64,000 bases of DNA from Mycobacterium sp. ENV421 (GTDB taxonomy: Bacteria; Actinomycetota; Actinomycetes; Mycobacteriales; Mycobacteriaceae), in contig NZ_PDHO01000002.1 of assembly GCF_002887815.1 (NCBI RefSeq), positions 186,001 through 250,000 of the forward strand, written 5' to 3'. The position numbers and the translations under genes were made by a program. Of this stretch, positions 16,856 through 24,548 are shown piece after piece (position 1 is the stretch's first letter; every line of letters begins with the position of its first letter). The notes below the pieces were generated by a model. That model searched no databases and was not told where the DNA came from. It saw only the letters and a program-made list of their open reading frames with translations.

Positions 16856-18382
16856 ATGAGACGACCAGCGGTATTGACCGCTGCCCTCGTAATGATCGGG
16901 TTGCTGGCGGCGTGTTCGATGGGCTCGCGGGTCGATCTGGGCGGCGCCTCGGCGGGCAACATCACGGCTGCGATCGCCGGCGAACCAGACCAGCTCGATC
17001 CCCAGCGCAGCACCGCGTACTTCTCCTTCGAGGTGCTGGAGAATGTCTTCGACACCCTGGTCGAGCCCGACGAGAACCTCGAGATGCGACCGGCACTCGC
17101 CGAATCCTGGGAGGTCTCCCCCGACCAACTCAGCTGGACCTTTCACCTGCGCCCCGGCGTCAGCTGGCACGACGGTTCGCCACTGCGCGCTTCCGATGTC
17201 GTCTACTCCTACCGGCGGATCATCGATGAGAAACTCGCCAACGTCGACAAGCTCAGCGCGGTTCGCGACGTGCGCGCACCGGATCCGCAGACGGTCGTCA
17301 TCGACGTCCGGCACCCCACCCCGAACCTGCTGACGAACCTCGGCGGCTTCAAAGGGATGGCGATCGTGCAGCGTCGCAACGTCGAAAGCGGCCAGATCGC
17401 AACGCATCCGGTGGGCACCGGACCGTTCGCCTTCACCGGACGCAAGAGCGGTGACTCGATCACCCTGACCGCGAACAAGAGCTACTGGGGCGGCGCCCCG
17501 AAGGTTCCGGGGGTGACGTTCCGGTTCATCTCCGAACCGTCGACGGCGTTGTCGGCACTGCAGGCCGGTGAGATCGACTGGACCGACGCGATTCCGCCGC
17601 AGCGTGTCGAGCAGTTGAAGGGCGACGACTCGATCCACTTGGCCGTCACGCCGTCCAACGACTACTGGTATCTGGCGCTCAACGAGGCACGCGCTCCGTG
17701 GAATGACGAACGGGTACGGCAGGCCATCGCCTACGGCATCGACCGGGCGTCGATCGTGCAAGCCACCAGCTACGGGACCGCCACTGCGAATCAGCTTGCG
17801 ATTCCCGCAGGTAACCCGTGGTACACGCCGTACGACCGCTACCGCCACGACGAAGACCGGGCCCGGGATCTTCTCCGGCAGGCCGGGATCGGCAACCAGA
17901 AGTTGGACATGCTGGTGACCAGCGAGTACCCGGAGACGGTCACCGCGGCGCAGATCATCGCCGACAACCTCGCGGGGATAGGCATCGACGTCAGCATCCG
18001 CACCGTCGACTTCGCGACCTGGCTCGACGAACAGAACAGCGGCCACTTCGACATGCTGATGATGGGGTGGCTCGGCAACATCGATCCCGACGACTTCTAC
18101 TACGCCCAGCACCACACCGGCGGCTCGAGCAATGCGCAGAAGTTCTCCGATCCGGTTGTCGACCGACTACTGGACGCCGCGCGCGAGGAGACCGACCGTG
18201 CGCGCCGCCACGACGAGTACGCCCGCGCCGCGACGATCATCGCCGACAAGGCCAGCTACATCTACCTCTACAACCCCTCGGTCATTCAGGCGTGGTCGAC
18301 CAGCCTGGCCGGATATGACGCCCGCCGCGACGGGGCCGTGAGGTTTCGCTCGGCCTACCTGACGAGGGGTGGTGCGGCGTGA
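16856..18382 (+). CDS. Peptide/nickel-type ABC transporter substrate-binding lipoprotein
   Basis: 508 residues. The signal peptide has the lipobox LLAAC at residues 16-20, so Cys20 is lipidated and the protein sits on the outer face of the membrane. The body is a family 5 extracellular solute-binding protein: GEPDQLDPQRST, then the conserved LRPGVSWHDGSPLRASDVVY, and NEARAPWNDERVRQAIAYGI. Such proteins bind oligopeptides or similar ligands. It opens a four-gene operon with order A-B-C-D, like mycobacterial dppABCD; the substrate is not readable from sequence. The ribosome-binding site is weak. Confidence 0.9.
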   Translation: MRRPAVLTAALVMIGLLAACSMGSRVDLGGASAGNITAAIAGEPDQLDPQRSTAYFSFEVLENVFDTLVEPDENLEMRPALAESWEVSPDQLSWTFHLRPGVSWHDGSPLRASDVVYSYRRIIDEKLANVDKLSAVRDVRAPDPQTVVIDVRHPTPNLLTNLGGFKGMAIVQRRNVESGQIATHPVGTGPFAFTGRKSGDSITLTANKSYWGGAPKVPGVTFRFISEPSTALSALQAGEIDWTDAIPPQRVEQLKGDDSIHLAVTPSNDYWYLALNEARAPWNDERVRQAIAYGIDRASIVQATSYGTATANQLAIPAGNPWYTPYDRYRHDEDRARDLLRQAGIGNQKLDMLVTSEYPETVTAAQIIADNLAGIGIDVSIRTVDFATWLDEQNSGHFDMLMMGWLGNIDPDDFYYAQHHTGGSSNAQKFSDPVVDRLLDAAREETDRARRHDEYARAATIIADKASYIYLYNPSVIQAWSTSLAGYDARRDGAVRFRSAYLTRGGAA

Positions 18383-19323
18383 TCGCGTTTCTTCTGCGAC
18401 GCCTGCTGTACTCGGCGGTGGTGATGTTCGGTGTGCTTGTCGTGGTGTTCGCGTTGGTGCACCTGGTGCCCGGCGACCCGGTGCGCATCGCATTGGGCAC
18501 CCGCTACACACCGGAGGCCTACCAAGCCCTGCGCTCGGCCAGCGGTCTCGACCGCCCGCTGATCACACAGTTCTTCTCCTACGCCGGCTCGGCGCTGACC
18601 GGCGACCTCGGGGTCAGCTTCCGCAACGGCGAACCGGTGACCGCGACACTGCTCGAGCGGCTGCCCGCCACGGTGTCCCTTGCCCTGGTCGGCATCCTGA
18701 TCGCGCTCCTGATCGCGGTGCCCGCGGGCATCTATTCGGCTCTGCACCGCGGTCGGCCGGGTGACGGAATCATCCGGGTGGCAAGCCAATTCGGTGTCTC
18801 GATCCCAGACTTCTGGATGGCGATCCTGCTGATCGGCCTGTTCGCCTCGACCCTGGGCTGGTTGCCCACATCCGGGTACCGGCCGCTGTTGCAGGACCCT
18901 GGCGGATGGCTGCGCCACATCGTATTGCCCGGCCTCACGGTCGGATTGGTGGCCGGAGCGATCATGACCCGGTATGTCCGGTCCGCGGTGCTGGAGGTCG
19001 CCGAGGCCGGCTACGTGCGAACCGCCCGGTCCAAAGGACTTGCACCCATGGTGATCACGTCGCGGCACATCGTGCGCAACGCGCTGGTTCCGGTGTTGAC
19101 CATCACCGGTATTCAGCTGGCGACGATCCTCGGCGGCGTGATCGTCGTCGAGGTGGTCTTCGCGTGGCCCGGATTGGGGCGGCTGACCTTCAACGCGGTC
19201 GCCGCCCGCGACTATCCGGTGATCCAGGGTGCGGTGCTGCTGATCGCCGCGTTGTTCCTGCTGATCAACCTGATCGTCGACGTGCTGTACGGGGTGGCCG
19301 ATCCACGGATCCGGCTGTCATGA
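18379..19323 (+). CDS. ABC transporter permease, DppB/OppB type
   Basis: 314 residues with about six membrane helices. The N-terminal pattern FLLRRLLYSAVVMFGVLVVV and VHLVPGDPVRIALGTR is the hallmark of DppB/OppB permeases. The cytoplasmic EAA-like loop reads EAGYVRTARSKGLAPM. GTG 18379 overlaps the preceding stop, and its own stop overlaps the next permease, so all members are translationally coupled. It forms the channel with the following permease. Confidence 0.92.
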   Translation: MIAFLLRRLLYSAVVMFGVLVVVFALVHLVPGDPVRIALGTRYTPEAYQALRSASGLDRPLITQFFSYAGSALTGDLGVSFRNGEPVTATLLERLPATVSLALVGILIALLIAVPAGIYSALHRGRPGDGIIRVASQFGVSIPDFWMAILLIGLFASTLGWLPTSGYRPLLQDPGGWLRHIVLPGLTVGLVAGAIMTRYVRSAVLEVAEAGYVRTARSKGLAPMVITSRHIVRNALVPVLTITGIQLATILGGVIVVEVVFAWPGLGRLTFNAVAARDYPVIQGAVLLIAALFLLINLIVDVLYGVADPRIRLS

Positions 19324-20177
19324 GAGTGTCGAATTGGCGCTTGCTGCTTGGTAATCCGGTCGCCTTGATCAGTGCGATACTGCTGCTGGCCATCGTCGTC
19401 GCGGCCCTCGGCGCACCGTGGTTGGCCCCGTCTGGAGTCAACGATGTGGATGTGCCGAATGCCCTGCAGGCTCCCGGCGGCGCACACTGGTTCGGCACCG
19501 ACGAGCTCGGCCGCGACATCGCCTCCCGGGTACTGGTCGCGACTCGGGCGTCGCTGGAGGTCGCGGTCGTCAGCGTCGCGTTCGCTCTTGTCGTGGGGGT
19601 GAGCATTGGCTTGTTCGCCGGGTACCGGGGCGGCTGGGCGGACACGGTGTTGATGAGATGCGTCGACGTGATGTTCGCGTTCCCGGTTCTGTTGCTGGCG
19701 TTGGCGATCGTCGCCGTCCTCGGCCCGGGGCTGACCACCACCATGCTGGCCATCGGCGTGGTGTATACGCCGATCTTCGCCCGGGTTGCCCGGGCCAGCA
19801 CACTGGGTGTACGAGTGGAACCGTATGTGGCGGTGTCACGTTCGATGGGCAGCCCGCACCGCTACATCCTGGCTCACCACATACTTCCCAACATCGCCGG
19901 GCCGCTGATCGTGCAGACGTCGCTGTCGCTGGCGTTCGCGATCCTCTCCGAGGCTGCGCTGTCGTTCCTCGGGCTGGGACTGCAACCGCCGCAGCCGTCC
20001 CTGGGCCGGATGATCTTCGACTCGCAGGGGTTCGTCACGCTGGCGTGGTGGGTGGCGGTGTTCCCCGGCGCGGCGATCTTCGTGATCGTGCTGGCGTTCA
20101 ACCTGCTGGGCGACGGGCTCCGCGACGTCCTGGATCCCAAGCAGCGCACGTCCACCGAAGCCGGGCGGGGCTCATGA
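19320..20177 (+). CDS. ABC transporter permease, DppC/OppC type
   Basis: 285 residues, the second channel subunit. Typical features are GTDELGRDIASRVLVATRAS near residue 58, the short first helix, and the permease loop VAVSRSMGSPHRYILAHHIL. The C-terminal segment ALSFLGLGLQPPQPSLGRMI is diagnostic of the DppC family. ATGA overlaps occur at both ends. It pairs with the upstream permease and the double ATPase. Confidence 0.92.
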   Translation: MRVSNWRLLLGNPVALISAILLLAIVVAALGAPWLAPSGVNDVDVPNALQAPGGAHWFGTDELGRDIASRVLVATRASLEVAVVSVAFALVVGVSIGLFAGYRGGWADTVLMRCVDVMFAFPVLLLALAIVAVLGPGLTTTMLAIGVVYTPIFARVARASTLGVRVEPYVAVSRSMGSPHRYILAHHILPNIAGPLIVQTSLSLAFAILSEAALSFLGLGLQPPQPSLGRMIFDSQGFVTLAWWVAVFPGAAIFVIVLAFNLLGDGLRDVLDPKQRTSTEAGRGS

Positions 20178-21766
20178 CTCCCGTGCTCAGTGTGCGCGAT
20201 CTGCACGTGCGGCTCGGTCGCCGAGAGATCGTGCGGGGCATCTCATTCGATGTCGAGCCTGAGCAGACATTGGGGATTGTCGGCGAATCCGGCTCCGGCA
20301 AGACGATGACGGCACTGGCAGCCACCGGTTTGCTGGACACCCCGGGCGCGGTCACAACCGGCTCGAGTCTGCTTGCGCCCAATGATGATTCGCGCACGAT
20401 TCAGCTGGTGGGTGCGAAACCCCGGGTGCTGCGCAGCGTGCACGGCGGGCGTATCGGCTTCGTGTTCCAGGACCCCGGTACGTCACTCAATCCGCTGCTG
20501 ACGCTGGAGCGGCAGATCACCGAATCCCTTCAGGCACACAAGAACCTGACCCGGCGCGGTGCCCGGCAGCGCGCCCTCGAACTGCTGGAGGCCGTCGGGC
20601 TGCCCGAGGCGGAACGGCGCCTGGACAGTTACCCGCATCAGCTCTCGGGCGGTCAGCGACAACGGGTCATGGTGGCGATCGCGCTGGCCTGCGACCCCGA
20701 ACTTCTGGTCGCCGACGAACCGACCACTGCCCTGGACGTGACCACGCAGGCGCAGATCGTCGCCCTGATCAAGGATCTGCAGCGCGATTTCGGCGCCGCG
20801 GTGGTGTGGATCAGCCACGATCTGGGCCTCGTCGGGCAGGTGGCCGACACCGTCACGGTGCTGCAGGACGGGGTGTCGGTGGAACAGGCACCGATCCTGG
20901 ACATCTTCGACTCCCCGAGTCATCCCTACACCCGTGAACTGCTCGACGCTCGACCCCTGATCGGCGCCGGCGGGCCACCGCCCGCGCCGGCCGATGCCGC
21001 TGTCCTGCTGGACGTCGAGAGGCTTCATGTGCGATTCGGCGGGATCACGGCCGTCGACGACCTCTCATTCCAGATCCGCCGCGGCACCACCCTGGGTCTG
21101 GTCGGCGAATCCGGGTCCGGTAAGTCGACGGTGGCCGGTGCCCTGACCGGACTGGTCACCCCCACGTCTGGCACGGCGACGCTGGACGGGGTGGACATTC
21201 TCGGGGTGCGCGGCGCGGACGAGAAGGCGCTGCGACGCCGGATCAGCCTGGTGCTGCAGGACCCGTTCGCGGCACTCGACCCGCGCTCCCGCATCGGTTC
21301 GGCGATCGCCGAACCCCTTGCTGTGCATCGCATTCGGCGCGGTAAGTCCGCTCGCAGCGCGCGGGTGGCCGAACTGCTGGAGCTGGTCGGCCTACCGGGC
21401 GAGTTCGCGTCGCGCTATCCGCATGAACTGTCCGGGGGCCAGCGGCAGCGGGTCAGCATCGCCCGGGCGCTCGCTGCCGAACCGGAACTGGTCATTCTCG
21501 ACGAGGCAACAGCATCCCTCGACGTCTCGGTCCAGTCCCGGGTTCTGGATCTGCTCGCCGACCTGCAGCGCGACCTCGGACTGACCTACCTGTTCATCTC
21601 GCACGACCTGGCGGTCGTGGAACGGATGAGCCACGACGTGCTGGTGCTGCGCGGTGGCGCCACCGTCGAATACCGGCCCGCCGCCGACCTACTCGCGACG
21701 CCCGAGCAGGAGTACACCCGCGCCCTCTTGGCGGCCGTACCGCCAGCACGACCGCGCGCAGGCTGA
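20174..21766 (+). CDS. Fused double ATPase of the peptide ABC importer
   Basis: 530 residues containing two full ABC domains (about 1-260 and 275-530). Each has a Walker A (GESGSGKT and GESGSGKS), a signature (LSGGQRQR twice) and a Walker B (ELLVADEPT and ELVILDEAT). The repeat of OppD- and OppF-like halves in one chain matches the mycobacterial DppD arrangement and supplies both nucleotide-binding sites. The ATGA junction couples it to the permease. The Cys-triplet gene starts only 12 bases after its stop and may share its transcript. Confidence 0.93.
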   Translation: MTPVLSVRDLHVRLGRREIVRGISFDVEPEQTLGIVGESGSGKTMTALAATGLLDTPGAVTTGSSLLAPNDDSRTIQLVGAKPRVLRSVHGGRIGFVFQDPGTSLNPLLTLERQITESLQAHKNLTRRGARQRALELLEAVGLPEAERRLDSYPHQLSGGQRQRVMVAIALACDPELLVADEPTTALDVTTQAQIVALIKDLQRDFGAAVVWISHDLGLVGQVADTVTVLQDGVSVEQAPILDIFDSPSHPYTRELLDARPLIGAGGPPPAPADAAVLLDVERLHVRFGGITAVDDLSFQIRRGTTLGLVGESGSGKSTVAGALTGLVTPTSGTATLDGVDILGVRGADEKALRRRISLVLQDPFAALDPRSRIGSAIAEPLAVHRIRRGKSARSARVAELLELVGLPGEFASRYPHELSGGQRQRVSIARALAAEPELVILDEATASLDVSVQSRVLDLLADLQRDLGLTYLFISHDLAVVERMSHDVLVLRGGATVEYRPAADLLATPEQEYTRALLAAVPPARPRAG

Positions 21767-21778
21767 CATGCTCGTGGC

Positions 21779-22228
21779 GTGAAAACACTCGCCGTCATCG
21801 AACCCTCCGAGGCGGCCACCGTCGCCGGCTCGGTCGCCACCACCGACAGCGCGGTCGTGGCCGGATCAGTCAGCACCATCAGCAGCGCAGTCGTCGCCGG
21901 GTCCATCGCCACCGTCGGCAGCGCGGTGGTCAACGCCTCGATTGCGACGGCGGGCAGCGCCGCCGTCGTCGGATCCATCGCCACCGCGGGCAGCGCCCTC
22001 GTTGTCGGCTCGGTGGCCACCTCGGGCAGCGCGCTGATCGCCGGCAGCGTGCTCTCGGTGTTCTCGGTGCGGCTCCGCAAATGCGTGGCGTGCCTGGCGT
22101 GCGTCGCATGCCGGGGTTGCACCGCCTGCGTCGGCTGTGTGAGATGCACCGACTGCGTCGGCTGCGTTGGGTGCTACAACTGCTCGGGACTACGCAACGC
22201 GAAGGGACTTCGCGACGTACACGCTTGA
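21779..22228 (+). CDS. Protein with seven 12-residue repeats and a Cys-x-x triplet domain, function unknown
   Basis: 149 residues from GTG 21779; no family recognised. Residues 13-96 are seven gap-free 12-residue repeats of the form A-x-V-x-G-S-[VI]-x-T-x-x-S (for example AVVAGSIATVGS). Residues 102-135 carry twelve cysteines at every third position without a break, with neighbours mostly Val, Ala, Gly, Thr and Arg. The tail is SGLRNAKGLRDVHA. There is no signal peptide or convincing membrane helix. Short-period repetition suggests a beta-solenoid-like stack with a ladder of thiols that could bind metal or form disulfides; this is inference. It follows the ABC ATPase gene by 12 bases, and third positions are GC-rich as in neighbours. 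Confidence 0.8.
   Translation: MKTLAVIEPSEAATVAGSVATTDSAVVAGSVSTISSAVVAGSIATVGSAVVNASIATAGSAAVVGSIATAGSALVVGSVATSGSALIAGSVLSVFSVRLRKCVACLACVACRGCTACVGCVRCTDCVGCVGCYNCSGLRNAKGLRDVHA
21815..22066 (+). repeat. Seven degenerate 36-base coding repeats
   Basis: Residues 13-96 of the Cys-triplet protein are encoded by seven consecutive 36-base units, each ending in a Ser codon. Ser, Gly, Val and Thr codons vary between units although the protein pattern is kept. That suggests old duplications maintained by selection rather than recent slippage. Confidence 0.75.
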
Positions 22229-22243
22229 GCGAAGGGTCGGGTT

Positions 22244-22984
22244 ATGACACAGCTGGACGGAAAGGTCGCCCTGGTGACCGGCGCGTCGTCGGGCCTCGGG
22301 GCTGCGACGGCGCAGGTGTTCGCCGAGCGCGGTGCATCGGTCTTCGGCATCGCGCGAGACGCCGAGCGGATGGCGACGGTGTTCGAATCTGTTCCCGGCG
22401 GCGCCTATTCGTCGGTCGACATCACCAGCGCACAGGCCTGCCAGGACGCGGTCGCGCAGTGCGTCGAAAAGTTCGGGCGGCTCGACGTGCTGGTGAACGC
22501 GGCGGGTTTTCACCAGATGCGGCGCACCACGTCGGTCACCGACGAGGACTGGGATTACGACCTCGCCGTCAACCTGAACGGCCCGTTCTATCTGACCCGC
22601 GCGGCGCTGCCGAAGCTGCTGGAGGTGGGCGGCAACATCGTCAATGTCGCCTCGATCGCCGGCATCGAGGGTGAGGTGTATTCAGCTGCGTACTGCGCGG
22701 CCAAGCACGGGCTGGTCGGAATGACGAAGGCCCTGGCGATCGAATACACCAAGGAACAGCTGCGGGTGAACGTCATCTGCCCGGGCGGCATGCTCACCCC
22801 GCAGGTGACCGAGTTCAAGACCCCCGAGGACGCGGACTGGGATCTGATCATGCGCATCGCCGCTCCCCGCGGGATGATGGCGCCTGCCGATGTGGCGAAG
22901 GTGATCGCGTTCCTGGCGAGCGACGATGCGACGACCATCCACGGCGCGGTCTACAACGTCGACAACGGCAAGACGGCGGGCTAA
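22244..22984 (+). CDS. Short-chain dehydrogenase/reductase
   Basis: 246 residues, a classical SDR. The cofactor motif is VTGASSGLGAATA (residues 10-22), then NAAG, a catalytic Ser in VNVASIAGIEG, and the YxxxK pair in YCAAKHGLVGMTKAL. The C-terminal VYNVDNGKTAG resembles 3-oxoacyl-ACP reductase-like members. The substrate is unknown. It starts 15 bases after the Cys-triplet gene and could be in the same transcript. Its stop overlaps the convergent SRPBCC gene. Confidence 0.88.
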   Translation: MTQLDGKVALVTGASSGLGAATAQVFAERGASVFGIARDAERMATVFESVPGGAYSSVDITSAQACQDAVAQCVEKFGRLDVLVNAAGFHQMRRTTSVTDEDWDYDLAVNLNGPFYLTRAALPKLLEVGGNIVNVASIAGIEGEVYSAAYCAAKHGLVGMTKALAIEYTKEQLRVNVICPGGMLTPQVTEFKTPEDADWDLIMRIAAPRGMMAPADVAKVIAFLASDDATTIHGAVYNVDNGKTAG

Positions 22985-23436
22985 CCCGAGGCCTCGAAGT
23001 GGCGGCGAATGCCGGCCAGCATCTCCTCGTGGGCGTCAACCGCCTGCCGCACGGTGATACCGAGCAGCGGCCACGGCGCGGTGAACCGGATGCGTTCGGT
23101 CAGCCGGGTGCCGACGGGTATCGGATCGAAGGACACCACCGAGTCCAGCCGAACGGCCGGGAACTGGCGGGCCTCGGTGCGAACCGGACCGGACTCAGGA
23201 ACCTCGAGTCGGGCCGTATAGGTGATCGGAAGGCTCGCGATGCCGAGCGGGATGCGGTCACGAACCCGGTAGACGTGGACGTAGCCGTCGTCGTTGACCG
23301 TGTGCGACAGCGTTTCGACAGACACCACCAGCGGGTGCACGTCCTTGATGTTGTTCAGATCGACGTAGTGCGCGCGCACCGCATCGGGTGCGCCGGGCAC
23401 GTCCTGTGCGACGACCCGGTCGACGGGACCTGCCAC
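22981..23436 (-). CDS. SRPBCC-fold (polyketide cyclase/START-like) protein
   Basis: 151 residues from a GTG at 23436. The opening segment AQDVPGAPDAVRAHYVDLNN and alternating beta strands fit the SRPBCC helix-grip fold, which binds hydrophobic ligands. The longer open frame upstream is a shadow. It starts five bases downstream of the DUF732 gene, so the two probably form a small operon. No catalytic motif or ligand can be assigned. Confidence 0.75.
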   Translation of the reverse strand: MAGPVDRVVAQDVPGAPDAVRAHYVDLNNIKDVHPLVVSVETLSHTVNDDGYVHVYRVRDRIPLGIASLPITYTARLEVPESGPVRTEARQFPAVRLDSVVSFDPIPVGTRLTERIRFTAPWPLLGITVRQAVDAHEEMLAGIRRHFEASG

Positions 23437-23441
23437 GCCGA

Positions 23442-23780
23442 CTACTGGACGGCGACTGCCTGCAGAACGCCGACCTGGTCCGGGCAATAAGTGCCGATCG
23501 CAGCGCCGAGGAACTGCAGAGCCTGGCCCTGGGTGGTACCCAGCGGCAGGTTGGTCACCAGGAACTTCGCCGAGGCGTACGCGTCCTTGTCCAGGCCGGT
23601 GGCCAGCCGCTTGCAGGTGATCTTGCCGATCCATGCGTTGTAGTCACGAGGCCCGTAGATCCCGAACGTGTGCAACTGATTGGCGAAATCGGTGTCGGGG
23701 TCGGCGTGCGACGGCGCGGCCAGCACAATCGGCGCCGCAACGGCCGCAACGGCGGCCATGGCAAGCCTCGTAACGTTCAT
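23442..23780 (-). CDS. Secreted DUF732 protein
   Basis: 112 residues. The N-terminal signal peptide (RLAMAAVAAVAAPIVLA, cleavage near APSHA-DPD) is followed by a small DUF732 domain with two cysteines, in ITCKRL and GTYCPDQ, likely disulfide-bonded. FANQLHTFGIYGPRDYNAWI and QGQALQFLGAAIGTYCP are typical of this large mycobacterial family of unknown function. Upstream in-frame codons exist, but ATG 23780 best positions the signal peptide. Confidence 0.85.
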   Translation of the reverse strand: MNVTRLAMAAVAAVAAPIVLAAPSHADPDTDFANQLHTFGIYGPRDYNAWIGKITCKRLATGLDKDAYASAKFLVTNLPLGTTQGQALQFLGAAIGTYCPDQVGVLQAVAVQ

Positions 23781-24116
23781 GGCCAAGATTGTAGGACAGC
23801 TAAACACTGCTGCACGAGCCATCCCGCACAATTGGCCGCACGACGGTGAAATCGGCCCTCCGCGGGTGTGACCACAGCCGACTGCGGTCGGCGATGTGAC
23901 CTCGGGCACGAACGCCGAGGGAGAATCGATTACAGCCGTTACCGGGGGGTATCGTCCGATCAATTAAGTGAGCTAATCTCTTACGTTAAGTCAGCTAAGC
24001 TATCGCGACATACAAGAAATCGGGGTTGAGATGGGACGGACGGCCGCGCTCACGAACGGCGCCGAAGGAGTCACCGCGCTGTCCGTGCCGGCGTCGTAGT
24101 TTCGTCGGGAAATCCT
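23781..24116. other. Regulatory intergenic region upstream of mmpS
   Basis: 336 bases without a supported gene. The right half drops in GC around 23958-24005 and carries the direct repeats listed separately, so the mmpS-mmpL promoter probably lies there. Short open frames at 24026-24241 are shadows. No regulator gene sits beside the region. Confidence 0.5.
23964..23998 (+). promoter_or_regulatory. Direct repeats upstream of mmpS-mmpL
   Basis: TTAAGTGAGCTAA (23964-23976) and TTAAGTCAGCTAA (23986-23998) differ at one base and are offset by 22 bases, about two helical turns. They lie in an AT-rich patch about 120 bases before mmpS and look like paired binding sites for a dimeric regulator. The regulator is not encoded next to them. 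Confidence 0.5.
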
Positions 24117-24548
24117 ATGGTCAAGGCACTCAGGCGGGCGTGGATACCGCTGCTCATCGTGGTTGTGGTCGCCATCGCCGCGTTCGGCGTCGTCCGCCTG
24201 CACGGTGTCTTCGGCAAGACCGAGCTCACCCGTCCCGGTAGCGGCCTGGCCAACGACACCAAGCCGTTCAACCCCAAGCAAGTGACCTATCAGATCTTTG
24301 GCCCCGAAGGCGCTGTGGCAACCATCAACTATCTCGACCTGGACGCGCAACCGCAGATCGCCCGTGACATCACGCTGCCCTGGTCGTTGACGCTCACCAC
24401 GACCGCCCCGGCCGCCAGCGCCAACATCGTCGCCCAGGGCGACACCGACACGATCGGGTGCCGCATCCTCGTCGACGGCGTGCTCAAGGACGAGAAGACC
24501 TCCACCGGAGTCAATGCCCAGACCTTCTGCCTGGTGAAGTCCGCATGA
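24117..24548 (+). CDS. mmpS: MmpS-family membrane accessory protein
   Basis: 143 residues. There is one N-terminal membrane helix ([20 protein letters not shown]) and an extracytoplasmic domain with the MmpS pattern: [46 protein letters not shown]. Two cysteines (in IGCRI and TFCLV) may pair. MmpS proteins assist their cognate MmpL in exporting lipids or siderophores. The stop overlaps the mmpL start (ATGA), so the pair is co-expressed. Confidence 0.93.
   Translation: MVKALRRAWIPLLIVVVVAIAAFGVVRLHGVFGKTELTRPGSGLANDTKPFNPKQVTYQIFGPEGAVATINYLDLDAQPQIARDITLPWSLTLTTTAPAASANIVAQGDTDTIGCRILVDGVLKDEKTSTGVNAQTFCLVKSA

Noticed and set aside
21815..22066. CRISPR-like array in the 36-base repeats
   Set aside because: The repeats are contiguous without spacers, degenerate at DNA level and lie in one coding frame.
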